Source: Rhodococcus rhodnii
Lineage (GTDB): Bacteria; Actinomycetota; Actinomycetes; Mycobacteriales; Pseudonocardiaceae
Assembly: GCA_000720375.1 (NCBI GenBank)
Contig: JOAA01000001.1
Coordinates: 62,001 to 126,000, forward strand
Direction: 5' to 3'
Length of the DNA stretch: 64,000 nucleotides
The notes below the pieces were generated by a model, which saw nothing but the letters and a program-made list of their open reading frames with translations, did not search any database and was not told where the DNA came from. The number at the start of each line of letters is the position of its first letter. Within the stretch, counting starts at the first letter, position 1. Of this stretch, positions 8,907 through 17,604 are shown one piece after another. A program made the position numbers and the translations under genes.

Positions 8907-9947
8907 ATGACACTGCGTGAGGTGACGACCGAAAGCCGTCAGCCGGGTGAGGTGCTGGCCTGGAGCAGAGACATGGTCGACCCGGCGACCCGCGCCGCGG
9001 TCGACACCCTGCCCGGCTCGATGCGGCACGTCGCCGGCTACCACTACGGCTGGTGGGACGAGACCGGCACACCCACGGATGCCTCTGCCGGCAAGGCATT
9101 ACGGCCCACGTTGACGCTGCTGGCGGCCGAGGCGGTCGGCGGAGTGGCGTCGGCCGCCGTGCCGGCCGCCGTCGCGATCGAGCTGGTGCACAACTTCTCC
9201 CTGCTGCACGACGACGTGATCGACGGTGACGTCACACGCAGGCATCGGCCGACGGCGTGGAGCGTCTTCGGCCGCAGCGTGGCGATTCTGGCCGGTGATT
9301 CCCTGCTGACGCTCGCCTTCGACATCCTCGCGGCGAGCGGGCACCCCGATTCCCGGGAGGGCATGCAGATCCTCAGCGGGGCAGTTCAGTCCCTTGTGGA
9401 GGGTCAGAGTCTCGACGTCGCGTTCGAGGACCGTCATGACATCGAACTGACCGAGTGCGTGACGATGGCACGCGGCAAGACTGGGGCGCTGATCAGCGCG
9501 GCGTGTGCGATCGGAGCGTTGTTCGGCGGGGCTCGCAGCTGGCAAGTCGATCACATGCGTGCCTTCGGCGAAGAGCTCGGCCTGGCGTTCCAGTTGGTCG
9601 ACGACCTGCTCGGGATCTGGGGCGATCCGGCGGTGACCGGCAAGCCGGTGTACTCGGATCTGTACAACCGCAAGAAATCCCTGCCGGTCGTGGTCGCGCT
9701 GAGCTCGAAAACCGGTGCGGCCCAGGAGTTACACGAGCTGTATCACGCCGAACGGCCGTTGTCCGGCACCGACGTCGAACGCGCCGCCGAGCTGATCGAC
9801 GCGGCCGGTGGCCGGGAATGGTGCCAGGCACAGGCCGACGACCGGCTGGCCCGTGCGATCCACCGGCTGCGGTCGGCGGACCCGGTGGCCGGTGCCGCCG
9901 CCGAGCTGGCCGGGCTGGCCGGCCTGGTCACCCATCGCGACCACTGA
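8907..9947 (+). CDS. Polyprenyl diphosphate synthase family protein, likely encapsulin cargo
   Basis: A 346-residue trans-isoprenyl diphosphate synthase that would condense IPP with an allylic diphosphate. The first aspartate-rich motif is canonical (DDVID, residues 102-106, after ELVHNFSLLH). The second reads DDLLGIWGD (232-240), with Gly in place of the third Asp. GKALRP near residue 63 is the substrate-binding basic patch. ATG at 8907 is five bases after the second shell gene. Polyprenyl transferases are a known cargo class of Family 2B encapsulins, usually carried by a disordered N-terminal extension. Here only about 35-40 residues precede the conserved fold, with no obvious long extension, so the loading signal is unclear. 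Confidence 0.85.
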   Translation: MTLREVTTESRQPGEVLAWSRDMVDPATRAAVDTLPGSMRHVAGYHYGWWDETGTPTDASAGKALRPTLTLLAAEAVGGVASAAVPAAVAIELVHNFSLLHDDVIDGDVTRRHRPTAWSVFGRSVAILAGDSLLTLAFDILAASGHPDSREGMQILSGAVQSLVEGQSLDVAFEDRHDIELTECVTMARGKTGALISAACAIGALFGGARSWQVDHMRAFGEELGLAFQLVDDLLGIWGDPAVTGKPVYSDLYNRKKSLPVVVALSSKTGAAQELHELYHAERPLSGTDVERAAELIDAAGGREWCQAQADDRLARAIHRLRSADPVAGAAAELAGLAGLVTHRDH

Positions 9948-9950
9948 ATG

Positions 9951-10000
9951 CCCTCGTGAGTGTTTTGGCCGGTTCTAACCGGACGAACCGCTCACGAGCA
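9951..10000. repeat. REP-like 50-bp palindrome, copy A
   Basis: Imperfect palindrome opening CCCTCGTGAGTGTTTTGGCC and closing with CTCACGAG, centred on CCGGTTCTAACCGG. It is the most diverged of three copies (others at 46754 and 62769) and ends GAGCA rather than GAGGG. It lies between the polyprenyl synthase and ispH, where the hairpin may also attenuate transcription. Confidence 0.75.
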
Positions 10001-10016
10001 GATAAGAGGGGCCGCC

Positions 10017-10943
10017 ATGCAGGTCAAGGTGTTGCTCGCGTCGCCACGGTCGTTCTGCGCCGGGGTGGAACGCGCGATCGAGATCGTCGAAGAGGTGCTA
10101 CGGCACCGAAAACCACCTGTCTACGTACGCAAACAGATCGTGCACAACAAGCACGTCGTCGCCGATCTGGCCGCGCGCGGTGCGGTGTTCGTCGACGAAC
10201 TCGATGCCGTTCCGGACGGCGCGACGGTCGTCTTCTCGGCACACGGGGTATCCCCCGCCGTGCGTGAGGAAGCCGCGCGGCGCCGGCTTGACGTGATCGA
10301 CGCGACCTGTCCGCTGGTCACGAAGGTACACACAGAGGCCCGTCGCTTCGCCGGTCGAGGCGACACGGTGGTGCTTGTCGGACACGCCGGGCATGAGGAG
10401 GTGGAAGGCACGCTCGGCGAGGCACCGGACCGTACCGTACTGGTGCAGACCGCGGAAGACGTTGCGAACCTGGAAGTTCCCGATCCGTCGCGGGTTTCCT
10501 ACCTGATGCAGACGACGTTGGCGGTCGACGAGGCCGCGGAGGTCGTGTCGGCGCTGCGGGCTCGGTTTCCGGACCTGCGCGGCCCGGCTTCAGACGACAT
10601 CTGTTACGCCACAACCAATCGGCAGAACGCTTTGCGCGCGGTCGCCGCAGAGGCAGACCTGGTCCTTGTGGTCGGTTCGACGAATTCGTCCAACTCGGTG
10701 CGGCTGGTCGAAACGGCTGAACGCCATGGCACGCCCGCGTACTTGATCGACGACGTCGGCGACATCAAGGCGAAGTGGCTGGAGGGTGTGCGTGTCATCG
10801 GGATCACCGCGGGAGCGTCCGCACCACCGGGACTGGTCGACGAGGTGGTCGCCGCGTTGAACCCGATCAGTGTGGAGAACCGGGAAACGGCCAGGGAGAC
10901 CATCCAGTTCACGCTGCCGCCCGCGGCGAGGCGGTCGTCATGA
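10017..10943 (+). CDS. ispH: 4-hydroxy-3-methylbut-2-enyl diphosphate reductase (IspH)
   Basis: Last step of the MEP pathway: reduces HMBPP to IPP and DMAPP using a [4Fe-4S] cluster. The three cluster cysteines are visible in SFCAGV (C14), DATCPLV and [16 protein letters not shown] and GSTNSSNS are also conserved. ATG at 10017 gives 308 residues, normal. The stop overlaps the dxs start (ATGA), coupling it to the next gene. It lies directly after an encapsulated prenyl synthase gene, and its product is the substrate of that enzyme, so it is probably a dedicated copy. Whether the genome has another ispH cannot be seen here. Confidence 0.95.
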   Translation: MQVKVLLASPRSFCAGVERAIEIVEEVLRHRKPPVYVRKQIVHNKHVVADLAARGAVFVDELDAVPDGATVVFSAHGVSPAVREEAARRRLDVIDATCPLVTKVHTEARRFAGRGDTVVLVGHAGHEEVEGTLGEAPDRTVLVQTAEDVANLEVPDPSRVSYLMQTTLAVDEAAEVVSALRARFPDLRGPASDDICYATTNRQNALRAVAAEADLVLVVGSTNSSNSVRLVETAERHGTPAYLIDDVGDIKAKWLEGVRVIGITAGASAPPGLVDEVVAALNPISVENRETARETIQFTLPPAARRSS

Positions 10944-12658
10944 TCTCGGACCCCGCTGATCTGGCCACTAAATCCACCTCCGAACTGGCCACTGTGGCCA
11001 ATGACATCCGTGACTTCCTGATCCGCAAGGTGTCCAGGACGGGCGGGCACCTCGGCCCCAACCTCGGCGCGGTCGAGCTGACCATCGCCCTGCACCGGGT
11101 TTTCCATTCGCCGCACGACGTCCTGCTGTTCGACACCGGGCATCAGGCTTACGTGCACAAGATCCTGACCGGCCGCCAGTCCGATTTCGACTCTCTGCGC
11201 CAAGCCGGTGGCCTGTCCGGATATCCGTCCCGGTCCGAGTCCGAACACGACGTGATCGAGAACTCGCACGCGTCCACCGCACTGTCCTATGCGGACGGAT
11301 GGGCCAAGGCGTTCGCATTGCGGCAATCGACGCGCCGGGTGGTCGCGGTGATCGGCGACGGCGCGTTGACCGGCGGGATGGCTTGGGAGGCGTTGAACAA
11401 CATCGGCTCCGCGCAAGACCGTCCAGTCGTCATTGTGCTGAACGACAACGGACGTTCATACGCGCCGACTATCGGCGGGATAGCCAGCCATCTGGCCGTA
11501 CTGCGCTACGAAGGCAACCGCAACATCTTCGAGGACTTGGGGTTGGCGTACGTCGGCCCGGTGGACGGGCACGACATCACCGACCTCGAGCACGCTTTGC
11601 GCAAGGCAGTCCGGTTGAACAAACCGGTGGTGGTGCATTGCTTGACGCGTAAGGGAAAAGGGTACGCACCGGCCGAAGAGGACGAAGCGGACCGGCTGCA
11701 CGCGATCGGACCCGTTGGTGCCGCCAAGAAACGATCGTGGACATCGGTGTTCGCCGAGGAGATCACCGCGATCGGCGCGGAGCGCGAGGACATCGTGTGC
11801 ATCACCGCCGCGATGGCCGAACCAGCCGGCTTGGCGGGCTTCGCCTCGCGATTCCCCGAGCGGATGTTCGACGTCGGGATCGCCGAGCAGCATGCCGTGA
11901 CCTCGGCCGCGGGCCTTGCCATGGGCGGGATGCACCCGGTGGTGGCGATCTACTCGACGTTCCTGAACCGTGCGGTGGACCAGTTGCTGATGGACGTGGC
12001 ACTGCACCGGCAGCCGGTCACGTTCGTCCTCGACCGCGCCGGGATCACCGGACCGGACGGCCCGAGCCACCACGGCATGTGGGACTCGTCGATTCTGCCT
12101 GTCGTGCCTGGTCTCCGGCTTGCCAGCCCACGGGATCCGGCCAACTTGCGGGAACTGCTCAGGGAGGCGGTCGATGTCAACGACGGGCCGACCGTCGTGC
12201 GTTACCCCAAGGCGACCGCAAGCGACGACATCCCGGCCGTGCGCCGGACCGGGCACTGTGACGTGCTTCTGGAAAGTCCAGGTGCCCAGGTATTGCTGGT
12301 CGCAGTGGGCCCGTTGGCCGCGGCTTGCCTTGAGGCTGCGGATGAACTCCGCAGCCAGGACGTGCCGGTGACCGTGGTCGATCCCCGCTGGATCGCGCCG
12401 ATCGACCCGTGCATGCTGAAACTCGCCGGAGCGCACCGGCTCGTGGTCGCCGTCGAGGACACCACGACACCTGGAGCCTTGGGCGGGCGGATCGCGCAAG
12501 CGTTGGCGGCCAACGGTTCGGACACGTGCGCGGCGACGTTCGCGCTGCCGCCACGGTTCCTCCCGCACGCGTCCCGCGCGGAGATCCTGCGCGCACACGG
12601 CCTCGACGCGGCCGGAATCACCACCACCGTGCTCAAACGCCTGGAGGCACTGTCTTGA
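10940..12658 (+). CDS. dxs: 1-deoxy-D-xylulose-5-phosphate synthase (Dxs), short form
   Basis: First MEP enzyme: thiamine-diphosphate-dependent condensation of pyruvate with glyceraldehyde-3-phosphate. The family signature is intact: [10 protein letters not shown] (34-43), [17 protein letters not shown] motif GDGALTGGM from residue 139 with the closing N in [17 protein letters not shown], and the C-terminal transketolase domain. Length is 572 residues, against about 620-640 for housekeeping Dxs. The missing part is a segment of roughly 45 residues between HLAVLRY (about 190) and [17 protein letters not shown], where usual Dxs has a long flexible helical loop. Starts in the ispH stop; ends overlapping the ispG TTG. 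A dedicated pathway copy is the best reading. Confidence 0.93.
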   Translation: MISDPADLATKSTSELATVANDIRDFLIRKVSRTGGHLGPNLGAVELTIALHRVFHSPHDVLLFDTGHQAYVHKILTGRQSDFDSLRQAGGLSGYPSRSESEHDVIENSHASTALSYADGWAKAFALRQSTRRVVAVIGDGALTGGMAWEALNNIGSAQDRPVVIVLNDNGRSYAPTIGGIASHLAVLRYEGNRNIFEDLGLAYVGPVDGHDITDLEHALRKAVRLNKPVVVHCLTRKGKGYAPAEEDEADRLHAIGPVGAAKKRSWTSVFAEEITAIGAEREDIVCITAAMAEPAGLAGFASRFPERMFDVGIAEQHAVTSAAGLAMGGMHPVVAIYSTFLNRAVDQLLMDVALHRQPVTFVLDRAGITGPDGPSHHGMWDSSILPVVPGLRLASPRDPANLRELLREAVDVNDGPTVVRYPKATASDDIPAVRRTGHCDVLLESPGAQVLLVAVGPLAAACLEAADELRSQDVPVTVVDPRWIAPIDPCMLKLAGAHRLVVAVEDTTTPGALGGRIAQALAANGSDTCAATFALPPRFLPHASRAEILRAHGLDAAGITTTVLKRLEALS

Positions 12659-13752
12659 CCCTGGTTCAACTCGGCCCGCCGACGCTGCGCCGGAAGTCCC
12701 GTCAAGTGCTCGTCGGCGACGTTCCGGTCGGCGGGAACGCGCCGGTGAGCGTGCAGTCGATGACGACGACCGTGACGTCCGATGTGGACTCGACGTTGCA
12801 GCAGATCGCGGAGTTGACCGCGGCAGGCTGCCAGATCATCCGGGTGGCCGTGCCATCACAGGATGACGCCGACGCACTGCCCGCGATCGCCAAGAAATCA
12901 CCGATCCCGGTGGTCGCGGACATCCACTTCCAGCCCAAGTACGTGTTCGCCGCGATCGACGCGGGATGTGCGGCGGTACGGGTCAATCCCGGCAACATCA
13001 GGCAGTTCGACGACAAGGTCCGGGAGATCTCCCTGGCCGCCTCGTCCGCCGGTGTCCCGATCCGGATCGGGGTCAACGCGGGATCGTTGGACAAACGTTT
13101 GCTTCAGAAGTACGGCAAGGCCACGCCGGACGCGTTGGTGGAGTCCGCGCTGTGGGAGTGTTCGTTGTTCGAGGAACACGGGTTCCGGGACATCAAGATC
13201 TCGGTGAAGCACCACGATCCGCTGGTGATGATCGAGGCGTACCGCAAACTGGCCGCGCGCTGCGACTACCCGCTGCACCTCGGGGTGACCGAAGCCGGGC
13301 CCCGGTTCCAGGGCACGATCAAGTCGTCGGTGGCCTTCGGTGTGCTGCTAGCCGAAGGGATAGGCGACACCATCCGGGTGTCGTTGTCCGCGCCACCGGT
13401 CGAGGAAGTCAAGGTGGGTGCGCAGATCCTGGAGTCCCTGGGGCTGCGGCCGCGCCAGCTGGAGATCGTCTCGTGTCCGTCATGCGGACGTGCCCAGGTG
13501 GACGTGTACAAACTGGCCGAGGAGGTCACGGCCGCATTTGACGGTTTCCCCGTGCCGCTGCGGGTCGCCGTGATGGGGTGCGTGGTGAACGGGCCGGGCG
13601 AGGCACGGGAAGCCGACCTCGGCGTGTCGTCAGGGAACGGGAAAGGCCAGATTTTCGTTCGGGGGCAAGTGGTTCGGACGGTGCCGGAGAGCAAGATCGT
13701 GGAAACCCTGCTCGAAGAGGCGCTGAATCGCGATTGGAGCACTAATGTCTGA
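12655..13752 (+). CDS. ispG: Flavodoxin-dependent (E)-4-hydroxy-3-methylbut-2-enyl-diphosphate synthase (IspG)
   Basis: Penultimate MEP step: reductive ring opening of MEcPP to HMBPP by a TIM barrel and a [4Fe-4S] domain. VQSMTTT near the N-terminus, the barrel motif [18 protein letters not shown], and the cluster cysteines SCPSCGR and [10 protein letters not shown] are all present. The only start near the conserved N-terminus is TTG at 12655, overlapping the dxs TGA (TTGA), giving 365 residues, slightly shorter than typical actinobacterial IspG. With ispH and dxs it forms a tightly coupled trio behind the encapsulin genes; dxr and ispDEF are not in the window. Confidence 0.94.
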   Translation: MTLVQLGPPTLRRKSRQVLVGDVPVGGNAPVSVQSMTTTVTSDVDSTLQQIAELTAAGCQIIRVAVPSQDDADALPAIAKKSPIPVVADIHFQPKYVFAAIDAGCAAVRVNPGNIRQFDDKVREISLAASSAGVPIRIGVNAGSLDKRLLQKYGKATPDALVESALWECSLFEEHGFRDIKISVKHHDPLVMIEAYRKLAARCDYPLHLGVTEAGPRFQGTIKSSVAFGVLLAEGIGDTIRVSLSAPPVEEVKVGAQILESLGLRPRQLEIVSCPSCGRAQVDVYKLAEEVTAAFDGFPVPLRVAVMGCVVNGPGEAREADLGVSSGNGKGQIFVRGQVVRTVPESKIVETLLEEALNRDWSTNV

Positions 13753-13755
13753 GCC

Positions 13756-14064
13756 GTGCGAGAAGTCCAGCAGAAGGTCGCCCAGGTCGCTGACAAACTC
13801 GGCCTGCACGCGAACGCGCCCAGCCTGACACTGACGCTGCTGTCGGAGATCGGGCGGTTGTCCGACGAAGTGCTTGCCGCGACCGCGAACGGGCGCAGGC
13901 CGTTCCGGCCGACGGAAGGCTGGGAGCAGCGGCTGGCGGACCTGGCGTTCACGGTGATCAACCTGGCCGACCAGACCGGCGTGGACCTGACCACGGCGTT
14001 GGAGGGCACGATCGCGCGGCACGAGGCGAACGCGAAACCCGTGGACGACCTGCCAGGCTGGTAA
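13756..14064 (+). CDS. MazG-like NTP pyrophosphohydrolase
   Basis: A 102-residue all-helical protein with the MazG-like pattern: LSEIGRLSDEVL supplies the first acidic helix and WEQRLADLAFTVINLADQTGVDL the second. Such proteins hydrolyse nucleoside triphosphates to monophosphate and pyrophosphate, usually in house-cleaning. GTG start three bases after the ispG stop, so it is probably cotranscribed with the isoprenoid genes. A role on a diphosphate such as an isoprenoid or CTP by-product is conceivable but unsupported. No signal peptide or membrane segment. Confidence 0.7.
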   Translation: MREVQQKVAQVADKLGLHANAPSLTLTLLSEIGRLSDEVLAATANGRRPFRPTEGWEQRLADLAFTVINLADQTGVDLTTALEGTIARHEANAKPVDDLPGW

Positions 14065-14105
14065 TTCGCTTTGCGGGGTCGGCGGGCCTGCAGTTGGATG
14101 ACGTG

Positions 14106-14486
14106 ATGGCATCCAGGATCCACAACGTCTCGCTGAACGCGCTGGACGCGTACGGCCTCGCCGAGTTCTGGGCGAAGGTCTACGACAAGCAGATCGACGA
14201 GGTCGACAAACCCGGTGACCCCGAGGTGGCGATCGACCTGGGCGGCGGCATGAACATGTTCTTCCAGCAAGTGCCGGAAGCCAAGACGCCGCTGCGCAAT
14301 CGAATGCACATCTGCCTGCAGCCGGACACGACCCGGGACGAGGAAGTAGAGCGGCTGCAAGGGCTGGGTGCCAAACTGCTGGACGACTTCCGCCGCCCGG
14401 ACGGAACGGGCTGGGTCGTGCTGGCAGATCCCGAGGGCAACGAGTTCTGCGTGGAGCGAAGTGCGGCGGAGCGCGCAGCCACCTGA
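14106..14486 (+). CDS. VOC family protein (glyoxalase/dioxygenase fold)
   Basis: About 126 residues. ATG at 14106 gives ASRIHNVSLNALDAYGLAEF; upstream in-frame GTG (14103) and TTG (14094) are also possible. The beta-alpha-beta-beta-beta order with a C-terminal DPEGNEFCVER is the standard end of glyoxalase-like VOC domains, which bind a metal and small ligands. The substrate is unknown. It follows the MazG-like gene after 41 bases and may be the last gene of that transcription unit. Confidence 0.75.
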   Translation: MASRIHNVSLNALDAYGLAEFWAKVYDKQIDEVDKPGDPEVAIDLGGGMNMFFQQVPEAKTPLRNRMHICLQPDTTRDEEVERLQGLGAKLLDDFRRPDGTGWVVLADPEGNEFCVERSAAERAAT

Positions 14487-14505
14487 CGTCTCGGGAGTCG
14501 AACCG

Positions 14506-14613
14506 ATGCGCAACACGGAACTCGAGAAGCTCGACGGACTCGTCGGCGAGTGGGCGACGACGTTGTCGGATGCTCGTAGCGCGGCGTCCGGGCGCGCGTC
14601 GGGTGTGCCATGA
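14506..14613 (+). pseudogene. Truncated N-terminal remnant (DUF1579-like)
   Basis: A 35-codon reading frame beginning MRNTELEKLDGLVGEW, the usual opening of a family of actinobacterial proteins of about 150 residues (DUF1579-like lipocalin fold). After TTLSDA the similarity stops and the frame ends at 14613, ten bases before the deaminase start. I read it as the leftover 5' end of a deleted gene. It could instead be a chance resemblance over a short stretch. Confidence 0.35.
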
Positions 14614-14622
14614 TGTCGCACC

Positions 14623-15252
14623 GTGACTGTGGCCTTGAACGCTGCATGGCGTGACGCCGGTCTGGGTGTCACCCGGAGCCTGGAGCTTGCCTACCAGTCT
14701 TTGCTTACTGGCGGCCTGCCGGTTGGCGCCGTGGTGATAGGCCCCGGTGGTGACATAGTCGCCGAAGGCCGTAATCGGGCGTATGACCCGCCCGGTGGCG
14801 ATGACCGGTTGCAGGGCAGCCCGATCGCCCATGCAGAGATGAACGCGTTGGCCCGCATCGCCGCCGGTGCGGATCTGTCTGCGACCACACTGTGGAGTTC
14901 GCACCACCCTTGCGTGATGTGTGCGGCGGCGTGCGAATTCACCGGTGTGGGGCGAGTTCGGTTCGTAGCGCCTGATCCCTCGGACGGTCAGCCCGGCCCT
15001 GACCCGATCGGCGTGGACGGCCCGTGGGTGATCGTCGCCAACCTGCTCTTTCTGGCCGGCATTCGCGCGTACTCCGGTGCGAGTGCCCCGATTCTCCTGC
15101 GAGCTCGCGACCGTGAGCCGGAGACCACCGACCTGCTCGACACGGTTGTGCCGCAGCAGTTGCGAACCACGACACTGCCGGATGCGCTGGGACCCATCTG
15201 GCCACACGTTGCCAGTGCGGCACAGCGGCGACAGCACCGCATTCGCGGTTGA
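14623..15252 (+). CDS. Nucleoside/cytidine deaminase-like zinc hydrolase
   Basis: A 209-residue protein of the CMP/dCMP deaminase fold. The zinc site is clear: HAEMNAL (His and catalytic Glu) and HHPCVMCAAAC (PCxxC). Family members deaminate guanine, cytosine, adenosine in tRNA, or related bases. The C-terminal half (from about residue 125) is longer than in TadA-type enzymes and lacks motifs I recognise, so the substrate is not assigned. GTG start at 14623. The gene stands alone, with a 143-bp gap before the convergent ArsR-acetyltransferase gene. Confidence 0.8.
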   Translation: MTVALNAAWRDAGLGVTRSLELAYQSLLTGGLPVGAVVIGPGGDIVAEGRNRAYDPPGGDDRLQGSPIAHAEMNALARIAAGADLSATTLWSSHHPCVMCAAACEFTGVGRVRFVAPDPSDGQPGPDPIGVDGPWVIVANLLFLAGIRAYSGASAPILLRARDREPETTDLLDTVVPQQLRTTTLPDALGPIWPHVASAAQRRQHRIRG

Positions 15253-15395
15253 TGTCTCCATTCGCGCCAGCCTTACCAAGCAGCTCGGTCTGGCGCACGC
15301 TCATCGGCAGAAGCGGACGTTTCGCAGGAAGAGTCAATCAGCTCACGCGGGACGATCACCGAGCGGCCGCTTGCCCGACAAGGCCATCGGGATCT

Positions 15396-16220
15396 CTAGA
15401 CGGTCGTATTCCGGCGTTCGATGAACACCGTGTCGCGCCAGACGCCGTGGTGCTGGGCGATACGTTCGCGAACGCCAAGTGTCCGGAACCCGGCTGACCG
15501 GTGCAGAGCCAGGCCGGCACGGTTCTCCGGGAACACCGACGTTTGCAGGGTCCAGAGGCCGGCGTCGTCAGCGGCGCACACCTGTTGGCGGATCAGGGCT
15601 TTGCCCACACCTCGGCCGCGGTAGTTCTCGCCGACGTAGATCGCCGTTTCCGCGACGCCCGCGTAGCCGTCTCTTGTGGACACTGCGCTGAGCGCGGCCC
15701 AGCCGACGATGTGGCCGTCAATCTCAGCAACCCAGCGGTGGTCGGGCAACCACCTGGCGTCCAGGGTTTTCCGGCTCGGCACTTCCGTTTCGAAACAGGC
15801 GTCGCCCGTGGCGAGGCCTTCGGCGTAGATACGTCGGACCGCGGGCCAATCGGAGGACTCGAGCGCCCGGATCGTCACATCGAGGGGCACATCGGTGGGA
15901 CAGCACGGGCGCGGTGCGAGTACGCCCATGACCACGTCGGCGGCGTGCGGAAGTCCGGTGCAGCAAGCCGGGTTTACCGCGACGAGGGTCGCGGTGCCTT
16001 CCTTGCGGATGCGGAGGAAACCGACTTCGGCGAGTTTCCGCACGTGATGTGAGCACGTGGACTGGCTGATGCCGAGCGCCTCGGTGAGGTCGCCGATGGT
16101 GACGTCGCGGGCGGCGGTGGCCACGGTGTGCAGCAGCCGTACGCGGGTTGGTTCGGCCAGGCAGGCGAACCAACCGGCGTAGGTCGCGGCGTCCTGCTCG
16201 AGCAGTGTCGGAGCCTCCAT
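15396..16220 (-). CDS. ArsR-type regulator fused to GNAT acetyltransferase (ArsN-like)
   Basis: A 274-residue fusion. Residues 1-100 are an ArsR/SmtB winged helix (LAEPTRVRLLHTV, ISQSTCSHHVRKLAEVGFL), followed by two cysteine pairs (NPACCTG and PRPCCPT) that could bind arsenite. The C-terminal 160 residues are a GNAT domain of the phosphinothricin-acetyltransferase/ArsN type, ending in YRGRGVGKALI and RSAGFRTLGV. ArsN proteins acetylate organoarsenicals or related toxins. Divergent from the flavoprotein gene, with two near-identical operators between them. ATG at 16220 chosen because the ArsR domain begins there; upstream in-frame residues are not conserved-looking. Confidence 0.85.
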   Translation of the reverse strand: MEAPTLLEQDAATYAGWFACLAEPTRVRLLHTVATAARDVTIGDLTEALGISQSTCSHHVRKLAEVGFLRIRKEGTATLVAVNPACCTGLPHAADVVMGVLAPRPCCPTDVPLDVTIRALESSDWPAVRRIYAEGLATGDACFETEVPSRKTLDARWLPDHRWVAEIDGHIVGWAALSAVSTRDGYAGVAETAIYVGENYRGRGVGKALIRQQVCAADDAGLWTLQTSVFPENRAGLALHRSAGFRTLGVRERIAQHHGVWRDTVFIERRNTTV

Positions 16221-16229
16221 GCTGCCAGT

Positions 16230-16245
16230 ATCGATGAACTTCGAT
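16230..16245. promoter_or_regulatory. ArsR operator 1
   Basis: ATCGATGAACTTCGAT, an inverted repeat (ATCGA-N6-TCGAT) ten bases upstream of the ArsR-GNAT start. It differs by one base from the copy at 16289-16304, strongly suggesting one regulator binds both. Confidence 0.6.
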
Positions 16246-16288
16246 GGTTGCGTCAATCGATCCGCGTCGATACATTGCCTCTCGTTGG

Positions 16289-16304
16289 ATCGATGAACGT
16301 CGAT
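16289..16304. promoter_or_regulatory. ArsR operator 2
   Basis: ATCGATGAACGTCGAT, the second copy of the ATCGA-N6-TCGAT element, 59 bases from the first and 13 bases before the flavoprotein ATG. A GGAGGG ribosome site follows directly. Confidence 0.6.
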
Positions 16305-16317
16305 ACAGGAGGGACTC

Positions 16318-17604
16318 ATGCAGGTTGTCGTGGTGGGTGGCGGGCCTATTGGCCTGGCTGCGGCGGCACACCTTCTTGACCGCGGCCTGGAGCCGCTGGT
16401 GCTGGAAGCGGGGCCGGTCGCGGGTGCGGCGGTGGCCGAGTGGCATCACGTTCGGCTCTTCTCACCCTGGTCCGAACTGGTGGACCCGGCGGCGGCGAAG
16501 TTGCTGAACGGGTGGCAGCGTCCCGACCCCGAGGTCTACCCGACCGGCCAAGAATGGGCGGAGCTGTATCTGCAGCCTTTGGCCAAGGCGCTGGGTGACC
16601 GCGTGCGCGTCAACTCGCCGGTCACGGGTGTCACCCGGCGAGGTCGGGATCGGGTCGTTGACGCAGGCCGGGACAGCGAGCCGTTGACGGTGCACGTCGG
16701 CGACGAGCGCATCACCGCCTGCGCGGTGATCGACGCGTCGGGTACCTGGTCGGCGCCGAACCCGTTGGGCGGCGACGGTTTGCCTGCCGTCGGGGAACGT
16801 GCTGCGGCGGATCGGATCGTGTATCGCGTGCCGGACCTGACGGACCCACAGGTGCGCGCCCGGTACGCCGGCAAACGAATCGCGGTCGCAGGTGCGGGGC
16901 ATTCGGCGTTGACTGCCTTGGTCGCGTTGGGTCAGCTGGCTGAGCAAGAGCCGGACACGCGGATTGTGTGGTTGCTGCGTCGGGGCGCCGTGGGCAACGT
17001 GTTCGGCGGAGGGGACGCGGATCAACTCCCGGCACGCGGAGCGCTCGGGCAGATGGCTCGCGCGCACGCGCGCGCAGGCTATGTCGAGACGGTGACGGGC
17101 TTCCGTACCTCGGAAGTGGAGCAGGCTGCGGACGGTCTGATACTGATCTCCCAAGACGGGCATCGGCTGGACGCGGTAGACGAAGTCGTTGTGCTGACCG
17201 GGTTCCGGCCTGATCTGTCGTGGCTGTCCGAGCTACGCCTCGAGCTGGACGCGACACTGCAAGCGCCGGTGGCGCTGGCGCCGTTGATCGACCCGAACGT
17301 GCATTCGTGCGGCACGGTGTACCCGCACGGCGTCAAGGAACTCAGCCATCCCGAGCCCAACTTCTACTTGGTCGGCATGAAGAGTTACGGCCGTGCGCCG
17401 ACCTTCCTGGCGATGACAGGCTTCGAGCAGGTCCGCAGCGTGGTGGCGGCGATCGCCGGCGACCGCGCCGCGGCTGAACGCGTCGAACTGACGCTCCCGG
17501 AGACCGGGGTATGCGGCGGCTCGGGCGTGTTCGACCAGCAAGCCGACAGCTCAGGCGGCTGTTGTGGCGTCGGCCCGCAGCCGGTCACGCTCGCGATCGG
17601 TTGA
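16318..17604 (+). CDS. FAD-dependent NAD(P)-binding oxidoreductase, ArsO-like
   Basis: A 428-residue flavoprotein. The FAD Rossmann motif is at the N-terminus (VVVGGGPIGLAAAAHLL) and the NADPH-binding motif mid-protein (IAVAGAGHSALTALVAL). VLTGFRPDLSWL marks the flavin-monooxygenase/disulfide-reductase type. The C-terminal tail carries CGGSGVF and GGCCG cysteine clusters. Similar proteins occur in actinobacterial arsenic islands as ArsO, thought to oxidise or reduce arsenicals; the exact reaction is uncertain. ATG with a GGAGGG ribosome site. The last 54 bases overlap the convergent aquaporin gene. Confidence 0.75.
   Translation: MQVVVVGGGPIGLAAAAHLLDRGLEPLVLEAGPVAGAAVAEWHHVRLFSPWSELVDPAAAKLLNGWQRPDPEVYPTGQEWAELYLQPLAKALGDRVRVNSPVTGVTRRGRDRVVDAGRDSEPLTVHVGDERITACAVIDASGTWSAPNPLGGDGLPAVGERAAADRIVYRVPDLTDPQVRARYAGKRIAVAGAGHSALTALVALGQLAEQEPDTRIVWLLRRGAVGNVFGGGDADQLPARGALGQMARAHARAGYVETVTGFRTSEVEQAADGLILISQDGHRLDAVDEVVVLTGFRPDLSWLSELRLELDATLQAPVALAPLIDPNVHSCGTVYPHGVKELSHPEPNFYLVGMKSYGRAPTFLAMTGFEQVRSVVAAIAGDRAAAERVELTLPETGVCGGSGVFDQQADSSGGCCGVGPQPVTLAIG

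Noticed and set aside
14490..14520. tRNA T-arm-like sequence (GGGAGTCGAACC)
   Set aside because: No acceptor, D or anticodon arms can be folded around it on either strand.
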